Shown: positions 1 to 29,997 of the stretch, one piece after another
Layout: each line of letters begins with the position of its first letter
How positions within the stretch are numbered: the stretch's first letter is position 1
Position numbers and translations under genes: made by a program
NCBI GenBank assembly: GCA_964035795.1
Contig: OZ038322.1
Location: 12,354,038-12,418,037 of the forward strand
Reading direction: 5' to 3'
Length of the DNA stretch: 64,000 bases
From: Pterobdella sp. o SKG-2022
Lineage: Eukaryota > Annelida > Clitellata > Hirudinida > Piscicolidae
The notes under the pieces: model-generated
Told to the model about the DNA's origin: nothing
The model's input: the letters and a program-made list of their open reading frames with translations, nothing else
Databases searched by the model: none

Positions 1-12427
<12,427 letters not shown>

Positions 12428-13132
12428 TATTATCTTCAGAGCTTAATTTCACTCACGAATTATCAAAGGTTCTCTTGGGAAATTGGTTGCTAAGCAATAA
12501 TTCAAAACTTATGGTGAGCAGTTAATTCAGGAAAATAATTTTCAGCAGTGAAAATAATTGGAATTTTTCTTATATAAGAGTCAGAACAAAACATTATAAA
12601 TAAAAGATTTTATCGAATGATTCCATTTGTGGTTTTATTGTTTAAACAACAACTCAACTCATGTGTAATGCTCTAATTGACGTTCATGAAATGAAGCACG
12701 GCCTTACCAAACACAATAGATTTTATCAGCATTTATCTTGAAGTTCTTGTAGGATAATGAATGGTAATATTTAATCAATCAGCATCTCATATTAATATTT
12801 CATTGTAAAAAATTTATAAAGTTGATAAATAGCTTTTAAAAATACAGAATATATTATTTGAAAAAATAACATAACAAATTTATTTTTCAGCAGCTAAACT
12901 ATGAATTGTTTTATTATCAAAAAGTTCATAAGTAGAATATTTGGCCGAATCAGCTGCTACAACACAAATGGCTTTTGCAAGAGTTTTCGTTGGAACAGTA
13001 ATGAAAGATGGAAATAAATATGATACAGGTTTGAGCAAGAACTTGACACTTCTTTCCAAGGGTCTTGATTTCTTTCTATCACAAAGTAAAACACTGTTGT
13101 GTGAAAAAATAAAGTTAACTTTGAAGTTATAG
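12428..13132. other. Intergenic, no gene seen
   Basis: This is AT-rich sequence upstream of the dynein start codon and should hold its promoter and 5' UTR. I see no clear TATA box or exon. The short open frames here lack any recognisable protein. Confidence 0.6.
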
Positions 13133-13280
<148 letters not shown>

Positions 13281-14702
13281 ATCTTCTTCTTCTTCAGCTG
13301 CATTCATCCACCTTCAGGCAGGTGCAGAAAGGGTATGTGTTGCTGTTTCTTGACATTTCTTCTTACGATTCGGCATTCCCTGTTTTTTGAATTTATTACC
13401 ACAGAATTGACAAATTATTGTTGCTTGAAAGTCAGTGGTGTGTGATAGTCTGATGTGATTCCTTAAACCAGTCTTGTTAAGGCAGACCTTGTTGCATTGA
13501 AGACATTTAAGATCTGTTATAGTCTTTGAGTTTTCTTTCTTGCGGTCCTTTTTGTCCTTTTCTTCATCTTCTTTGAACTGGTTTAACGCATTCAACTTAA
13601 CGTTGACCTCTTTTCGCCATTGGCTTCTGTTTAGGGCTTTAGTTCTCCATGATGAAACCATATTTAGGCTTTTTAGGTCAGCATTCATAACATCATGCCA
13701 TCTTTGACGTTGTTTTCCATGAGGTCTTTTACCTTCTTCGAATTTACTGACTAATAATTGTTTTGGAAGACATGTATTTTCCATTCTCTCGATATGGCCA
13801 AGCCATCTAAGTCGTCTACGCTGGAGTATTGTTTCAACGCGTTCGATGTTTGCACGTCTTCTTAGGTCAGTATTTCTTAATTTGTCGAAAAGCGACAGAC
13901 CAAGTATTGTTCGTATGCAGCGATTGATGAAGGTATTTAAACGTTGAATGTGATGATTAAGTGGGGCCCAGGATTCACATCCGTATAATAAAACAGGGAG
14001 TATCACAGCCTTGAACAGTCGGCATTTTGTACTGTGTTTGATTGCAGGCTGGTACCACACCAGTTTATTTAAGCATCCAAAAGCTATTGATGCTTTATTG
14101 ATTCGAGCGTCCACTTCTGCGTTTAGTTCTACTTCATTTGTGAGAATGGCTCCCAAATACTTGAATTGTTTCACTTCTTCTATGTTTTTCAAAAAATTGT
14201 TACTAGAAGTTTGTTTTGGGAGTTTTTTCTGTTTTGGCAATATTGTCATTCGTTTTGTTTTGTCAATGTATATTTTCAAACCAAAAATTTTCAAATTTTT
14301 TTCTATTGTGTTCATAAGACAGTTCAATTCTTCATAGTTCGTACCGATTATAACCATGTCGTCTGCGTATAGGAGGTGTTGCACTGTTGTACGACTAACT
14401 AGTTTACATTTGTTGTTCATTAAAGGAGCTTTGATATTATACATAATTTTTGCTCCAATATTCTTGTGGTTTTCTAATGCACTATTTATAATTGCGTTTA
14501 GATATAGATTGAACAATAAAGGAGATAGTATGTCGCCTTGTTTTACTCCTGATCTTATTGGAAATTCTTTAGAAGTTTGGCCTTCATATCTAACTACTCC
14601 TTGAGTTTCTTCATGGAAGGCTTTTATGATGTTTATGATTTTGCTTGGCAGGTTGTATGAATGACGCAAAACCTTCCATAGTGCATTGCGATTTATGGAA
14701 TG
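13281..14702 (-). mobile_element. Non-LTR retrotransposon, 5'-truncated: reverse transcriptase 3' half with C-terminal zinc fingers
   Basis: An intact minus-strand frame runs from the element edge to a stop at 13314 (451 codons from the first Met at 14669). It carries RT motifs GVKQGDILSPLLFNLYL and LLYADDMVIIG with the YADD catalytic box, then ILPVLLYGCESW, RRRLRWLGHIERM and the downstream GKRPHGKQRQRWHDV block typical of LINE ORF2 tails. It ends in two zinc-finger-like motifs (CLQCNKVC...H-x4-H and CQFCGNKFK). The endonuclease and first RT motifs are missing, and the frame opens at the TAGA tract, so the copy is 5'-truncated. The 3' UTR is under 40 nt and ends in GAA repeats. The uninterrupted frame suggests a recent insertion. 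The clade is not settled (an RTE/CR1-like tail). Confidence 0.9.
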
Positions 14703-14750
14703 TAAGATAGATAGATAGATAGAAATAAATAGACAGATAAATGGATAGAT
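14703..14750. repeat. Short TAGA repeat flanking the LINE 5' end
   Basis: Pure TAGA units at 14704-14722 grade into degenerate ones to about 14750. Together with 13133-13280 they bracket the LINE, which suggests insertion into one microsatellite. Confidence 0.85.
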
Positions 14751-15059
14751 TTTAAATCCGCTTTAATTTCCTTTTATACTGAGGGTGGCCAGATTTACTT
14801 CATTTAGAAAATATTTCCTCTAACCTCTTTTTCCTTCCTATCTTAAGCTACTTTTTCTTTTAAACCGATTTTACTAATTACTGATACTGCTTTATTTTAC
14901 CACTTTACCTCCAGCTTACCCTTCTTTTTGATACCATCACTTTTGAAAGTGAGTGCCTTTTTTGATACATTCTGCTCAAACTTCCGTATTAAATGACCAA
15001 ACCACCTTAAACCGCTAACTTTTAGTAAAATCTAGCTTATCAAATAGCCTCTAAAATCT

Positions 15060-15300
15060 ACAACCGGCCTATTTTAAACAGAATCTGCCCTGTCATCGAC
15101 AAGCTGCTTCGCCCCAACCAAAATGGCTTCCATCCTGAAAGATCCACCGAATGAGGCTCGTAGAAGGGGACGTCCAAATATAACACTAAGAGACGTCAAA
15201 AAGATACGGAGCTGACTTGTAACGAATTACGTACTGCTATGGCTGATAGGCAAGTATGGAGAAAAAATTACGTCATGTCGCCGAACTGAAGATCGGACGC
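15060..15300 (+). mobile_element. Decayed LINE fragment with internal deletion
   Basis: Plus-strand readings include LLRPNQNGFHPERST (the start of an RT domain) and, within 40 bases, RGRPNITLRDV followed by ELRTAMADRQVWRK, which belongs to the far C-terminal end of LINE ORF2. The two ends are joined without the middle, so the copy is internally deleted. It has frameshifts and is not functional. Confidence 0.65.
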
Positions 15301-15309
15301 ACTACTAAC

Positions 15310-16230
15310 CTGTCAATTATAGATTTGGTTTCAAAACTCTGATAATTTTACCCTCGAATTACTCTAGCCTTTCTTTTCTTTTCAGAATATCTTACTCATA
15401 TTGTCTAAGACACCAAACCTCATTCCCAAATAGCATTGCTGATCTAACACAGCTTGCATAAACTCGTCTTATGATTTTGAGTTAAAAATTCTCAAATGAT
15501 AAATATCGCTGCGTTCTTTAACCTTTGCTCAGTCTGCTCTCATTCTTGCAGTTACCCTTGCCTCGTAATTCCCGCTAGAATCCACTACTTACCAAGTGCA
15601 GAAAAAATGCACTGTCTCAATACCACCGCGATGTGCGATAAAGTCTGTGCTACTTTTGCATTTCAGACAAATGAAATCCTTAGCTAGCTTTGCGGACACT
15701 TTTGGAATTTTTGCCCACCTAGCATGGATCCAGAACAAATTAGTGAATTAGCCACCACTCGCTTACAGCAAACTACATATGAATCTACTTGAATTTCATG
15801 TACTAAACCACTTAACAAAACTTCAGTTTCCGAAATATTCATTCTCAAACCCTTCTTTTCAAAAACATTCTTCTATCTGAAAAATTTTCTTCTCTAACCT
15901 AACATGGTGTGACTCAAAAGAACAAAGTCACCTGTATACAACATTCCATGCATTGAAGTTTTTCTTGCACTTTTAGTTATAACATCAATCACTATTGAAA
16001 ATAGTAATGGTGACAAAACAGACCTTTGAAGCACACTGACTGTCACTAAAAACTCTACAGATAAATCATTCTTAACCCTTACACAAGCCTTAATTCCTTC
16101 ACAAATCTTCATTACCGCCTGAAATAAGACCTCTAGAATCCTTTTCTTTCTTACCATCTATTCTCTAACTTTTCTTGGCACCCTATCAAATGCTTTTTCT
16201 AAGACTACAAAACAAATATAAATTTTTACT
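15310..16230 (-). mobile_element. Decayed RTE-type LINE fragment, reverse transcriptase region
   Basis: The minus-strand frame 15894-16157 reads through RT motifs (SVLQRSVLSPLLFSIVIDVI, then a degenerate YADD box as YTGDFVLLS). Below it, about 15350-15890 shows FEKKGLRMNISETEV, remains of a small Cys motif, and a trace of the late RT block near 15440 (ILYGSE/W-type, here AMLFGNEVWC-like in part). Stops and frameshifts separate the pieces, so this is a dead copy. Confidence 0.75.
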
Positions 16231-16562
16231 TTCATCTCTATACTCCTCCTGGTTCTGGGCTTAACGTTAAACTGCCTGGTGGAAGGTATCAGTTAGCTTG
16301 GTGGAAGATCTTTAATTTTTATTGACAATGACAAAGACAACTGCCCAAGTGTGAGAATGGCGGATCTTGAATTTGATAATTTCAAGTTGGACGTTAGCTC
16401 AAGCTGGCAGTATATAAAAATTTGTTTCAAATAAATGGCCTATTTTACAAATTACTCTAAAATAGTATCAATAATCTCGGTCCATTGCAGTCAACCTCAG
16501 TTACTGCATTATGTACATCATTATAATCTAATTAGATACTATATTATTTTATTTAAGTCTTT

Positions 16563-17879
<1,317 letters not shown>

Positions 17880-18962
17880 GGTCATACAGAAGGGGAAGAC
17901 TTGTAGTGTTTTGAATATACTCTTAGCCCAGAAAAATTAGAAAAATCACTTTTTATTGATTTGACTTCGTTTACTTATTTGATTTATTTTAAAAGTTTTT
18001 GTTTTACTGAGTTTCAGCTATGTATTTAGGGTTTTATTTCACTGATTTCACAATAAAATATTATAGTATTATAAACATTCTAAAAATAAATAAAACTTTA
18101 TATAATTTAAAATGTTTATTATTTTTTAAATTTCAGTTTTTTTAAATATCATTTTTGTATGACTTTCGATAGAAAAAATAATTGATACAGTGTTTTCTCA
18201 TAAGATAAGGGATCCACAAACCACAATAACCTTTTTCAATTTTTTTTTGTTTTTTTCAAAAAAAATATTTTTTACTGGTATTTCAAGCTTATCTTACTAT
18301 ATATTTTATTGTTTTCAGCTCATTCATTTATGTATATCAATTTATTTTTATATTTCTTATTGTAAATTATTTATTTATAAAGTACTTCTTTTTCCGCCTA
18401 AAATTCCCCTTTTTTTGTTCTTTAATGTTTCTTGGCCGAAAAAAAGTAAAAACACATTTATTTGATTTAAAAAATTGAATTATTTTAAATTTATGAAATC
18501 TTTTCATTATATTTAAACTTTCAACATAATATTTTACAGGATAGGCAATAAATACTGGGTTTTAACCGTATAGTTCATAGGGATAAAAATTTTTAAAATA
18601 ACTATATTTGACGAAATGTCACACTTGATCATGATCAAAATGTGGAAAAATTAAAAAAGTGGATGATATTAATAAAAAAAATTCTCAATGTCAAAAAAAA
18701 GGTAAATTCAGTTTTGAACATATCTAAATTACAAAACTTCTTATAAATATAATTGAAAACTTTGACAAATATTTTTTTGGTCGTTACTTATGCAGCACGA
18801 AGAGTAAGATACATTCCCCTAAAGAAAAGGATGAGGATTTATTCAATGATCTGCCAAAGAGTTATAATATCGATAGATTTGATTTTTTCGAGATTGAGGT
18901 ATCAGGAAGAAATAAACCAAAAAATGGATACTCATCGTATGTATTTTATTCATTGACTTTTA
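17880..18962 (+). pseudogene. Broken partial copy of vasa (5' flank, UTR, exon 1 remnant, exon 2)
   Basis: This segment aligns by eye with 24450-26732 of the vasa locus: the upstream region (same ttatagtattataaacatt block), the leader starting ggataggcaataaat, the start codon (18616 versus 25158), the exon 1 donor and all of exon 2. Exon 1 has shrunk from 1309 to about 86 nt by loss of the low-complexity coding region. Exon 2 (18796-18936) is 141 nt instead of 142, a frameshift. Similarity stops within intron 2, and no helicase-core exons follow. It cannot encode Vasa, but it keeps the promoter-proximal region. Confidence 0.9.
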
Positions 18963-19022
18963 AAGTTCACAATATCATGTTAGAATATGATTTCTGTCAC
19001 TTCAATATGCTGCATATTGAAG

Positions 19023-19094
19023 GCCCGTATAGGTCAACTAGTAGAGCATTAGACTTATTATCTAGTTACTGGACTCGATCCTGCGTAAGCCGAC
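19023..19094 (+). other. tRNA-Lys-like relic (SINE head or tRNA pseudogene)
   Basis: The sequence reads like an animal tRNA-Lys: acceptor start GCCCG, TAGAGCATTAGACTT in the D-arm/anticodon-stem region, a TTAGA/TCTAG anticodon stem, and a box-B-like GGACTCGATCC. The anticodon loop is CTTATTA rather than CTTTTAA, the A-box has a mismatch and the 3' acceptor strand does not pair properly, so it is not a working tRNA gene. It starts about 60 bases after the end of the vasa pseudogene. A tRNA-derived SINE is the main alternative. Confidence 0.65.
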
Positions 19095-19329
19095 AAATAG
19101 CACTCGTTCCACGGTGTGTTTTCGTTAAATAAAATTTTAGCAAGTGCTTTGATCTTTAAAAAAAAGCGCTTTATAAATAGCCTCATTACACTAAATTACA
19201 TATTAATTTTGTTATTCAAAGACATGAAACACGTGCTATGCCATGGAAGCAAGGGCATGCTTCGTTGTGCACTTCTGTTGCAAAAATTTTCTATGACTAA
19301 ACAAAAAAAAAATGACTCTAGTCTTCAAC

Positions 19330-20470
19330 AGCTTTTGAATGAGCAGAGAGTGCTAAGAATGCCTGGCTTTCTTCTTGTTATTTTGGGAGGTCTTTCTTTT
19401 GGTAGTTTTAATATTGGATCGTTAAATGGAAAAAGTATGGAGTTGTGCGAAGAGTTGTTGAGAAGGAAGGTTGGTATTTGCTGTATCCAAAAAAGTGAGG
19501 TGGAAAGGCATGGGTTCATAATTCGTAGGTAGTTTAGGTAGAAAGTTCAAACTATGGTGGTCTGATAATGAAGATAAATAGGTGTTGGAGAAATACTAGT
19601 GAGAGAGGATTGATGTATGAATTTTGTGGGAATAAATAAGATGTCAGATATGGTAATGCTAATGTTAGTTTTTTTTGGTAAAAAAAGGTAGTAAGAATTT
19701 TTTGCGTTTATGTCTCACAATGTGGAAGATTAAAGAGTAATAAAAAGAAGTTTGATGATGGCTTCAGAGTGTAAAGTGGGAGATGAAAATGAAGTTATGA
19801 TTTGCTTATGAGACTTCAACAGATACATTGGTGAAGAGGTTGGTGGGTTTTGACAATGTTCATGAAGGTTTTGAAATCGGTAAGAGAAACGAACAGGGTA
19901 TGTTGGTGTAAGAATTTTGACTGCAAAGGATTTGTGCGTGAGTAACATTGGTTAAACAAAAGGATAGTAGGAATGTTACTTTTAATGGAACGTGTAGTGG
20001 ACAGAGATTGATTTTTGTTGATGAAGGGTAGGCAGATAAAGTTTTTAAAAGATGTAAGGGTAATTGAAAGTGACCTTTAGCATAAACTTTTGAAGGTAGT
20101 TTTTGACCAAAAGTGATTTGAAATATCCGATATATCTGTGCTATAAGGAGTATCGCACAAAAGTGTGGACACTTGAACGAAGATTCGAAGGCAAAATTTT
20201 CTGAAAAAACAGAGGTTTTGTATGATGAAAGCGATGAATGGAAAGTATGGCTGAAACATAAAACTTCCGCTATAAAGGCTGCCGAAGATTTGCGTGGTGT
20301 GAGAAGAAATTGGCCTTAGCGCAGTAAAACTTGGTGGTGGAACCAAAATGTGCAAAAAGCCATCACTGAAAAAGAAAAAAGTTTTCGAAAGTGGAAGCAA
20401 CTACCATCGACTGAAAAAAAAGCAAGATATGCTTCTGATAAAAAGAAAGCCAAGAGAGCTGTAGCTGGGG
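19330..20470 (+). mobile_element. Decayed RTE-type LINE fragment: endonuclease and linker
   Basis: Plus-strand frames show the AP-endonuclease start FGSFNIGSLNGKSMELCEE and GICCIQKSEVE (RTE consensus: WNVGSLNGK...DICCVQETR). Around 20160-20470 comes the conserved linker, TWWWNQNVQKAITEKEKSF and then KKAKRAVAGARKK. Many stops and frameshifts lie between, so the element is dead. Confidence 0.8.
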
Positions 20471-20854
20471 CAAGAAAAAAGAGACGGTGGAATAGTTAAA
20501 GTAGATACGGAATAACATAAATTCCTATTTTTATGCTTTTTATCGTAAAATAAGGAAAATTTAGATACATATATATTTTTCAAAAAACTAAAATTTTCGA
20601 AAAATTTAACTTTGTCATAATTCATTAGTCTAATGAATTTGATATTGGTTTAGGTGTCTATCAAGGATTGGTTATCTCACCTTTTGTTCGTACTAGAGCT
20701 AAATTTATTGTCTTAAAACAAAAAAAGATGTTTCATATGAACCGCTGTTTGCAGGTCTTAGTCTTGATGGCAGAGACTATGTAAGAACTCATCATCATTC
20801 AGCTCAGAGTTCATTTTCTTTAACAGAAAGTAAGGCTTTTTTGAGAGTTAACTG

Positions 20855-21131
20855 GTTGATATAAATTTTAGCTTGTTTTATGATTGCTCTCTTATGCCTA
20901 TAAATTTTGTATGTCGGAACTCATATATCCGATTTATATTTAAATAATTAGGGCATTCTTATTTATAAAAGGTTAAGCCTAGAATGTTCTCTGCATACTC
21001 TGGAATATCAGCTAAAAGTCTTATTCTTGTAAATAAAGACTTTTGAGCTGAAAGGGTTAATAACTGTCACGCTGTAAGCGTTACAGTCTGCATTCCGACT
21101 AGACTGCTCATCCATGTATGCTAGTGTGTGG
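20855..21131 (+). mobile_element. Truncated LTR (copy of the LTR at 29998)
   Basis: About 270 bp matches 30080-30345 closely, starting near ataaattttagcttgtttt and ending at the shared gtatgctagt block. It has TATAAAAG at 20964-20971 and AATAAA at 21032-21037, placed as TATA box and poly(A) signal for a plus-oriented LTR. Both outer LTR ends are missing. Confidence 0.8.
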
Positions 21132-21388
21132 ATCCAAAGAATTGATGCAACAACTTCAAATCTTTTGTTCCCCAAAATGGCGTTAGCTCTCACTCTTGCT
21201 ATGTCCATTGTGTTTGATGATCTGAGTCTTTTTCTTTCAGGCAATGAAAACACAGTTGATAATTTCGATGAAAGATAAGAAGGGCTTTCCATTTTTAGAC
21301 ATTTATGCACTTGTAGTATCTAAATTTTAAGTCTCATATAAACTACCTTATATAAAAGTTTTATAAAATTAAAAGAACAATAATATTC

Positions 21389-21870
21389 TTGAAAAAGACA
21401 TATAAACTCAATATTAAGACATTATTAAAATATTATAATGCATTATTTTATTCACAGATAAATTATTGTAATAGTGTATGGGCTAGTAATTATAAATCGA
21501 ATATTAAAAAAGTTCAAACTATCCAAAACTTAATAATTAGCACAATATATAATTACCTTTATGATAAACATATTAGTTACAATGAATTTAAACTATTGGA
21601 CATTTAAAAAAAAATGTTTTACATATCCTAATTTACAAGTATAAATGCAAAAATAACTTCCTTCCATCATCTTTTAATAATCTAATAAAGAACAAAACCT
21701 ATAACTATGACACTAAAAATAAAAATAGCTTTATTATTGATAACTCTAGAACAAACGAAAAATTACTATGCTTAATTACACAAGAACCCAAAAACTGGAA
21801 TAAATTATCACTTAAGATACAAAATTCTGAATCATTAAGTATCTTCAAAAAATAAGTTAAAAATCATCTT
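21389..21870 (+). mobile_element. CR1/jockey-like LINE, C-terminal fragment
   Basis: An open frame 21389-21604 (LLKYYNALFYSQINYCNSVW, then NIKKVQTIQNLIISTI) continues after a frameshift with a stretch including NNFLPSSFNNL and ends PKNWNKLSLKIQNSESLSIF near 21855. This is the tail region after the RT domain in CR1/jockey-type LINEs (LPYLxYCNxVWG ... LQKRAIR ... WNSLP ... SxxxFKxxLK). It is very AT-rich and broken. Confidence 0.7.
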
Positions 21871-22780
21871 TCGATATAACAATTGAATTTTCCCTTTCTT
21901 ATGGTAACTACAGATACCCTGAAAGAAATAATTACTTGAGTTCTAGTTTGCTTATAACCTATGCATGTTTCATGCCATATCTTCCATTTTTCATTTTCTC
22001 TATATTCTAGTATTTATTATTTTAAGAATTATAAACTTTCCCAAATACAATTTTTCGTTTTCTTTAATTATTTTTCTCCTAATATATAAATTTCACTCAT
22101 TTATTATATATTTTTCTTTTTCAATTATTATCACTGTTAGTTCTTGTTTTTCAATAAAAAACATGACTTTGGCTAAAAATAAAATAGAGAACTAAGATTA
22201 TATGAAAAATAGGTCTGTTTTTTAAACAAATGCAACCATAATAATACTTATAAAATGAAATTTGGAAAACTGAATTGATTTTATGAATGTATAATTCTTA
22301 ATTAAATCTATGACGATAAACAAAAAAATATGTAGATGAAACTTCAAATTTAAAATTTCTGAACTATCAAATGTTAATTTTGGACAAAATTTGAACAATT
22401 TCATTGTCTTCACCTTCTTCTTTAAAAGCACTTTCATATCACCACAATTGAAACCAGAAAGTGATTATTTTTTCTATATTGTTACATATTTAAATATTAA
22501 TTGAATGACAATATTCTTTTCATCTTTCATAGAATTTTCATCCAAGTAATGTCAGCCTTTATCACCTATCAAAAAACCATGAAAGGTTTATCTTTATATT
22601 GTATGTTCTTGCATAGTTGCATAGGATGAAAGTGTTGAAATACACAATCCATCTTTTTATTTTTACCCCAAAAACCCTAGTCTGTAAGGTGCTCCTCATG
22701 TTCCCATCAAGACCATTCAGTTGTGCAAGAGCTCAGCCGCTCTCATGGGGTCGATCCACAGACTCTTAGGTCCCAGTGGG
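21871..22780. other. Gene-free AT-rich stretch
   Basis: No convincing coding exon. Short open frames are T- or A-rich low complexity. A less AT-rich patch at 22690-22780 probably belongs to the LINE fragment that follows. Confidence 0.5.
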
Positions 22781-23010
22781 ATACATATTTAGGGACAGAT
22801 GAAGAGGTGAGGGATGTCATGAGGGTGAAGCTGGTGCTTTAAACAGGTGTGACTATAAGGGTTCGAAGTTAATTGATCAGGTTATGAAGGTTTCGAAGCG
22901 CGTAGTGGAAGGTTTTATTAGACAGAGGGTGGTAATTAATAATATGCAATGTGGTTTTATGCAAGGTCGGGGTACAACTGATGCCATATTTATCCTCCGT
23001 CACTTATAGA
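22781..23010 (+). mobile_element. Decayed RTE-type LINE fragment, start of reverse transcriptase
   Basis: Plus-strand pieces read TDEEVRDVMRVKLV, then KLIDQVMKVSKRVVEGFI, then MQCGFMQGRGTTDAIFILRHL, the family block MQFGFxPGRGTTDAIFIxRQLQEKY. The first two are in different frames. The sequence after 23010 no longer matches in any one frame. Confidence 0.8.
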
Positions 23011-23277
23011 AAAAACATCTCTGTATCTTCCTGCTTTCCATGCTTTGGAAAATTTGCGTTTGTGGGACACAGCTTTCTGCACCTAGTCATTCCACCACCA
23101 AATCTGCCTCTACCAGGTATGTTTTGCGAAGACTCAACAAATCTGTTTTGCAACATTAATCAAATTGTTTTTCAGGTACTTCTAGCGCTCATCTAAAGTT
23201 TTACGAGTTTCATTTCCTTGGATTAATGCATTGAAAAAATTAGAAAATTCAACTTTATTTCCAAAGTATCTTAGTTT

Positions 23278-24060
23278 CTAGACTTTTGTACGAAGAACAA
23301 ACCTTCTTTTAGTGTGAGAACGAGTGCATACCTTTAAGTCACCAACCACTAGTTTATGCTGTGCTGCACACTCATCCCCAACAATGATTTTCACATTAGA
23401 AACCATTTTTCTAAAACTTTTCATATACAATATGTAGTCAATTTGGGTTTTACAATCTCTTGACTGGTATGTAGTCAGATGTTCAAATCTCTTCTTGAAC
23501 CAGGAGTTACCAACCACCAGCTCATTGGCAACAGTAAATTCCAGCAGTCTTTAACCTTCATGGTTTTTTTCCCAAAGCTTGTCCACCATGCATATCCTCA
23601 AAAGCAGTAAAGTCTGATCCTATATGGCCATTCTAGCCTCTACTTATAATTAGCTGTTCTGAAGATGAAACTCTAGCTATAATGGATTGAAGTGCATAAT
23701 AGAATTGATCTTTTACACTCTCACTGAGGTTAACCTTGAGAGCATAAACACTCACATAAACAAACACAACTGTTCCAATCACCATTCGAATGATTCTATC
23801 TGAGACTCTAATCACTTCAAACACTTTTTCCCACCACTTCTCAACCAGTAGAATTTTTACACCACAAGTGCCCTCATCATTCCCACAACCAAAATACTTA
23901 TATAGAAAGTCTCTGCCTGCAATAAGTTTAAGGTTGGTCTTTCAACGAGTCTTTTGTAAACAACACAGATCGACTCCTCCTTGACATGGTTTCCACCACT
24001 TCAGAAGCCTTCCTCTCATTGAACCAACATTCAAAGATCCAACTCGAAAAAAACTTTTAT
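23278..24060 (-). mobile_element. Decayed RTE-type LINE fragment, AP endonuclease domain
   Basis: On the minus strand, from high to low coordinate: RVGSLNVGSMRGR near 24040, VDLCCLQKTR near 23960, then FEVIRVSDRIIRMVIGTVV and VYVSVYALKV (frame 23633-23824), and NSWFKKRFEHLTTY with TQIDYILYMKSFR and GDECAAQHKLVV (frame 23278-23517). This is nearly a whole endonuclease domain with a few shifts, opposite in strand to the RTE fragments on both sides. Confidence 0.85.
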
Positions 24061-25083
24061 TGTCCTTGTGGAAGATTTTCCTGTAAGATGCTCTTCCTTT
24101 CACCACTCTTTTTCACATCTTACCTTTTTTCTGGCTGGACCTGCAATTATTTTTAAAACTCTTACTGTAGTTATTCGTATTTTTATTCAACCTATTACTA
24201 TTGTAAATATTACTTTTAATGTTTAAATAAAGAACTCGGCGTTTGTTTGACGCGAGGGAAGATTAGTATTATGGAATAAGCTTAACAAAAAATCTCTAAA
24301 GTATGACATTTCACAAAAAAAAGTATTTCAAAATAAATATAAGTTAATTAGATAAATACAACTTCTAGAATACAGTGTTTAAAATATTACTAACGTCTAA
24401 ACTTACGGTCGAAAAAAGATTTCGAATAATTGAAAAAAGTTAAGCTAAGTTTTAATACAGAAAAGTAGTGTTTTGAGTAAACTCAGTAGTACAAGAAAAT
24501 TAGAAGAAATATCTTATTATTGATTTGACTTCATTTACTTATTTAATTTATTTAAAAAATTTTTGTTTTACTGAGTTTCAGTTATGTATTTAGTGTTTTA
24601 TCTCACTGATTTCACAATAAAATATTATAGTATTATAAACATTCTAAAAATAAATACAACATAATATAATTTATATTGTTTGTTATTGCAAATCAGACTT
24701 TCTACAATATCTTTTTTTTATAGCTTTTGACAAAAAGAATAACTTTACAGTGTTTTCTTATAAAGTTAGGGCTCCACAAAGGACATCAGCTGGTATTTTT
24801 CATTTCGTTATGTTTCTAATTTAAAACTAATATTATTTGTCGAATATTTACAAAAAAATATGTTTTATTGGTATTCATGACTGTGCATACTAATAATTTA
24901 GTTATTATTTATTTGTATCATTATTTAACCGTGTAATTCATTTTCCGCTTACTAGTCTCCTTTTTCGTTATTTTATGTTTTCTGGTCGAAAAAAGTAAAA
25001 ATTTTATTTTTTTTGAGAAAGTGCATTTTTCTTAATTATGAAATACTTTCAATAAATTAAAATTCCAAAATATTTTTTTACAG

Positions 25084-25157
25084 GATAGGCAATAAATGCT
25101 GGATTTTAACCGTATGATTCATAGAGATAAAACTGTTAACAATAACTATTTAGCAAA
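25084..25157 (+). other. 5' UTR of the main vasa coding exon
   Basis: A T-rich tract ending ttttttttacag gives a good 3' splice site at 25083, so a non-coding first exon probably lies upstream. The same leader is conserved in the pseudogene copy at about 18540-18615. Confidence 0.6.
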
Positions 25158-29451
<4,294 letters not shown>

Positions 29452-29997
29452 ACCATATATATGGAGAAACACAGGTTCATTTTTTAGTGGGGAAGTTTTG
29501 CTTCAACTTAAGGTTTAAGTTTCAAGGTTGTAGCTTCTGGTAAAAAATGCATTTGTGTTTTAAAATCCTATTTAGTAACTTTTTAATTATACATATGGTT
29601 GTTTTCACTTTTACTACAAACTTGGAAAAAACGAAATATGCTTTTCTATATATTATACATAACAATCTGAAATTTTTCTCATATTGTAGCTCAAATTTGA
29701 TTATCAACCTCGAATTTGAATGGTTATACATATAATGATTCATCAGTGGGAGGTATCTTCTTACATTGGTCTTTTTAATGTCTGTTACTAATCACAGCTA
29801 AGAATTATAGTTTCAAGTATGAAGCTTGAATTATTCAAGTATACGAATAAACAATGAAAAAATAGCTAGTATTGCTGAGATCTTTTACTATATTTGCATT
29901 ACAGCTATGATATTCTGATACATATATTTTATATATTTCTTTAAATGTTAGCTTGACATTGTATCAATGTCATTTAGCACCGTTTTGATGATGATTG
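29452..29997. other. vasa 3' flank, no gene seen
   Basis: AT-rich. An AATAAA at about 29845 could serve as the vasa poly(A) signal, though this is a weak inference at this base composition. Confidence 0.4.

Noticed and set aside
19023..19094. Functional tRNA gene
   Set aside because: A-box mismatch, wrong anticodon-loop bases and an unpaired acceptor end argue against function; kept only as a relic.
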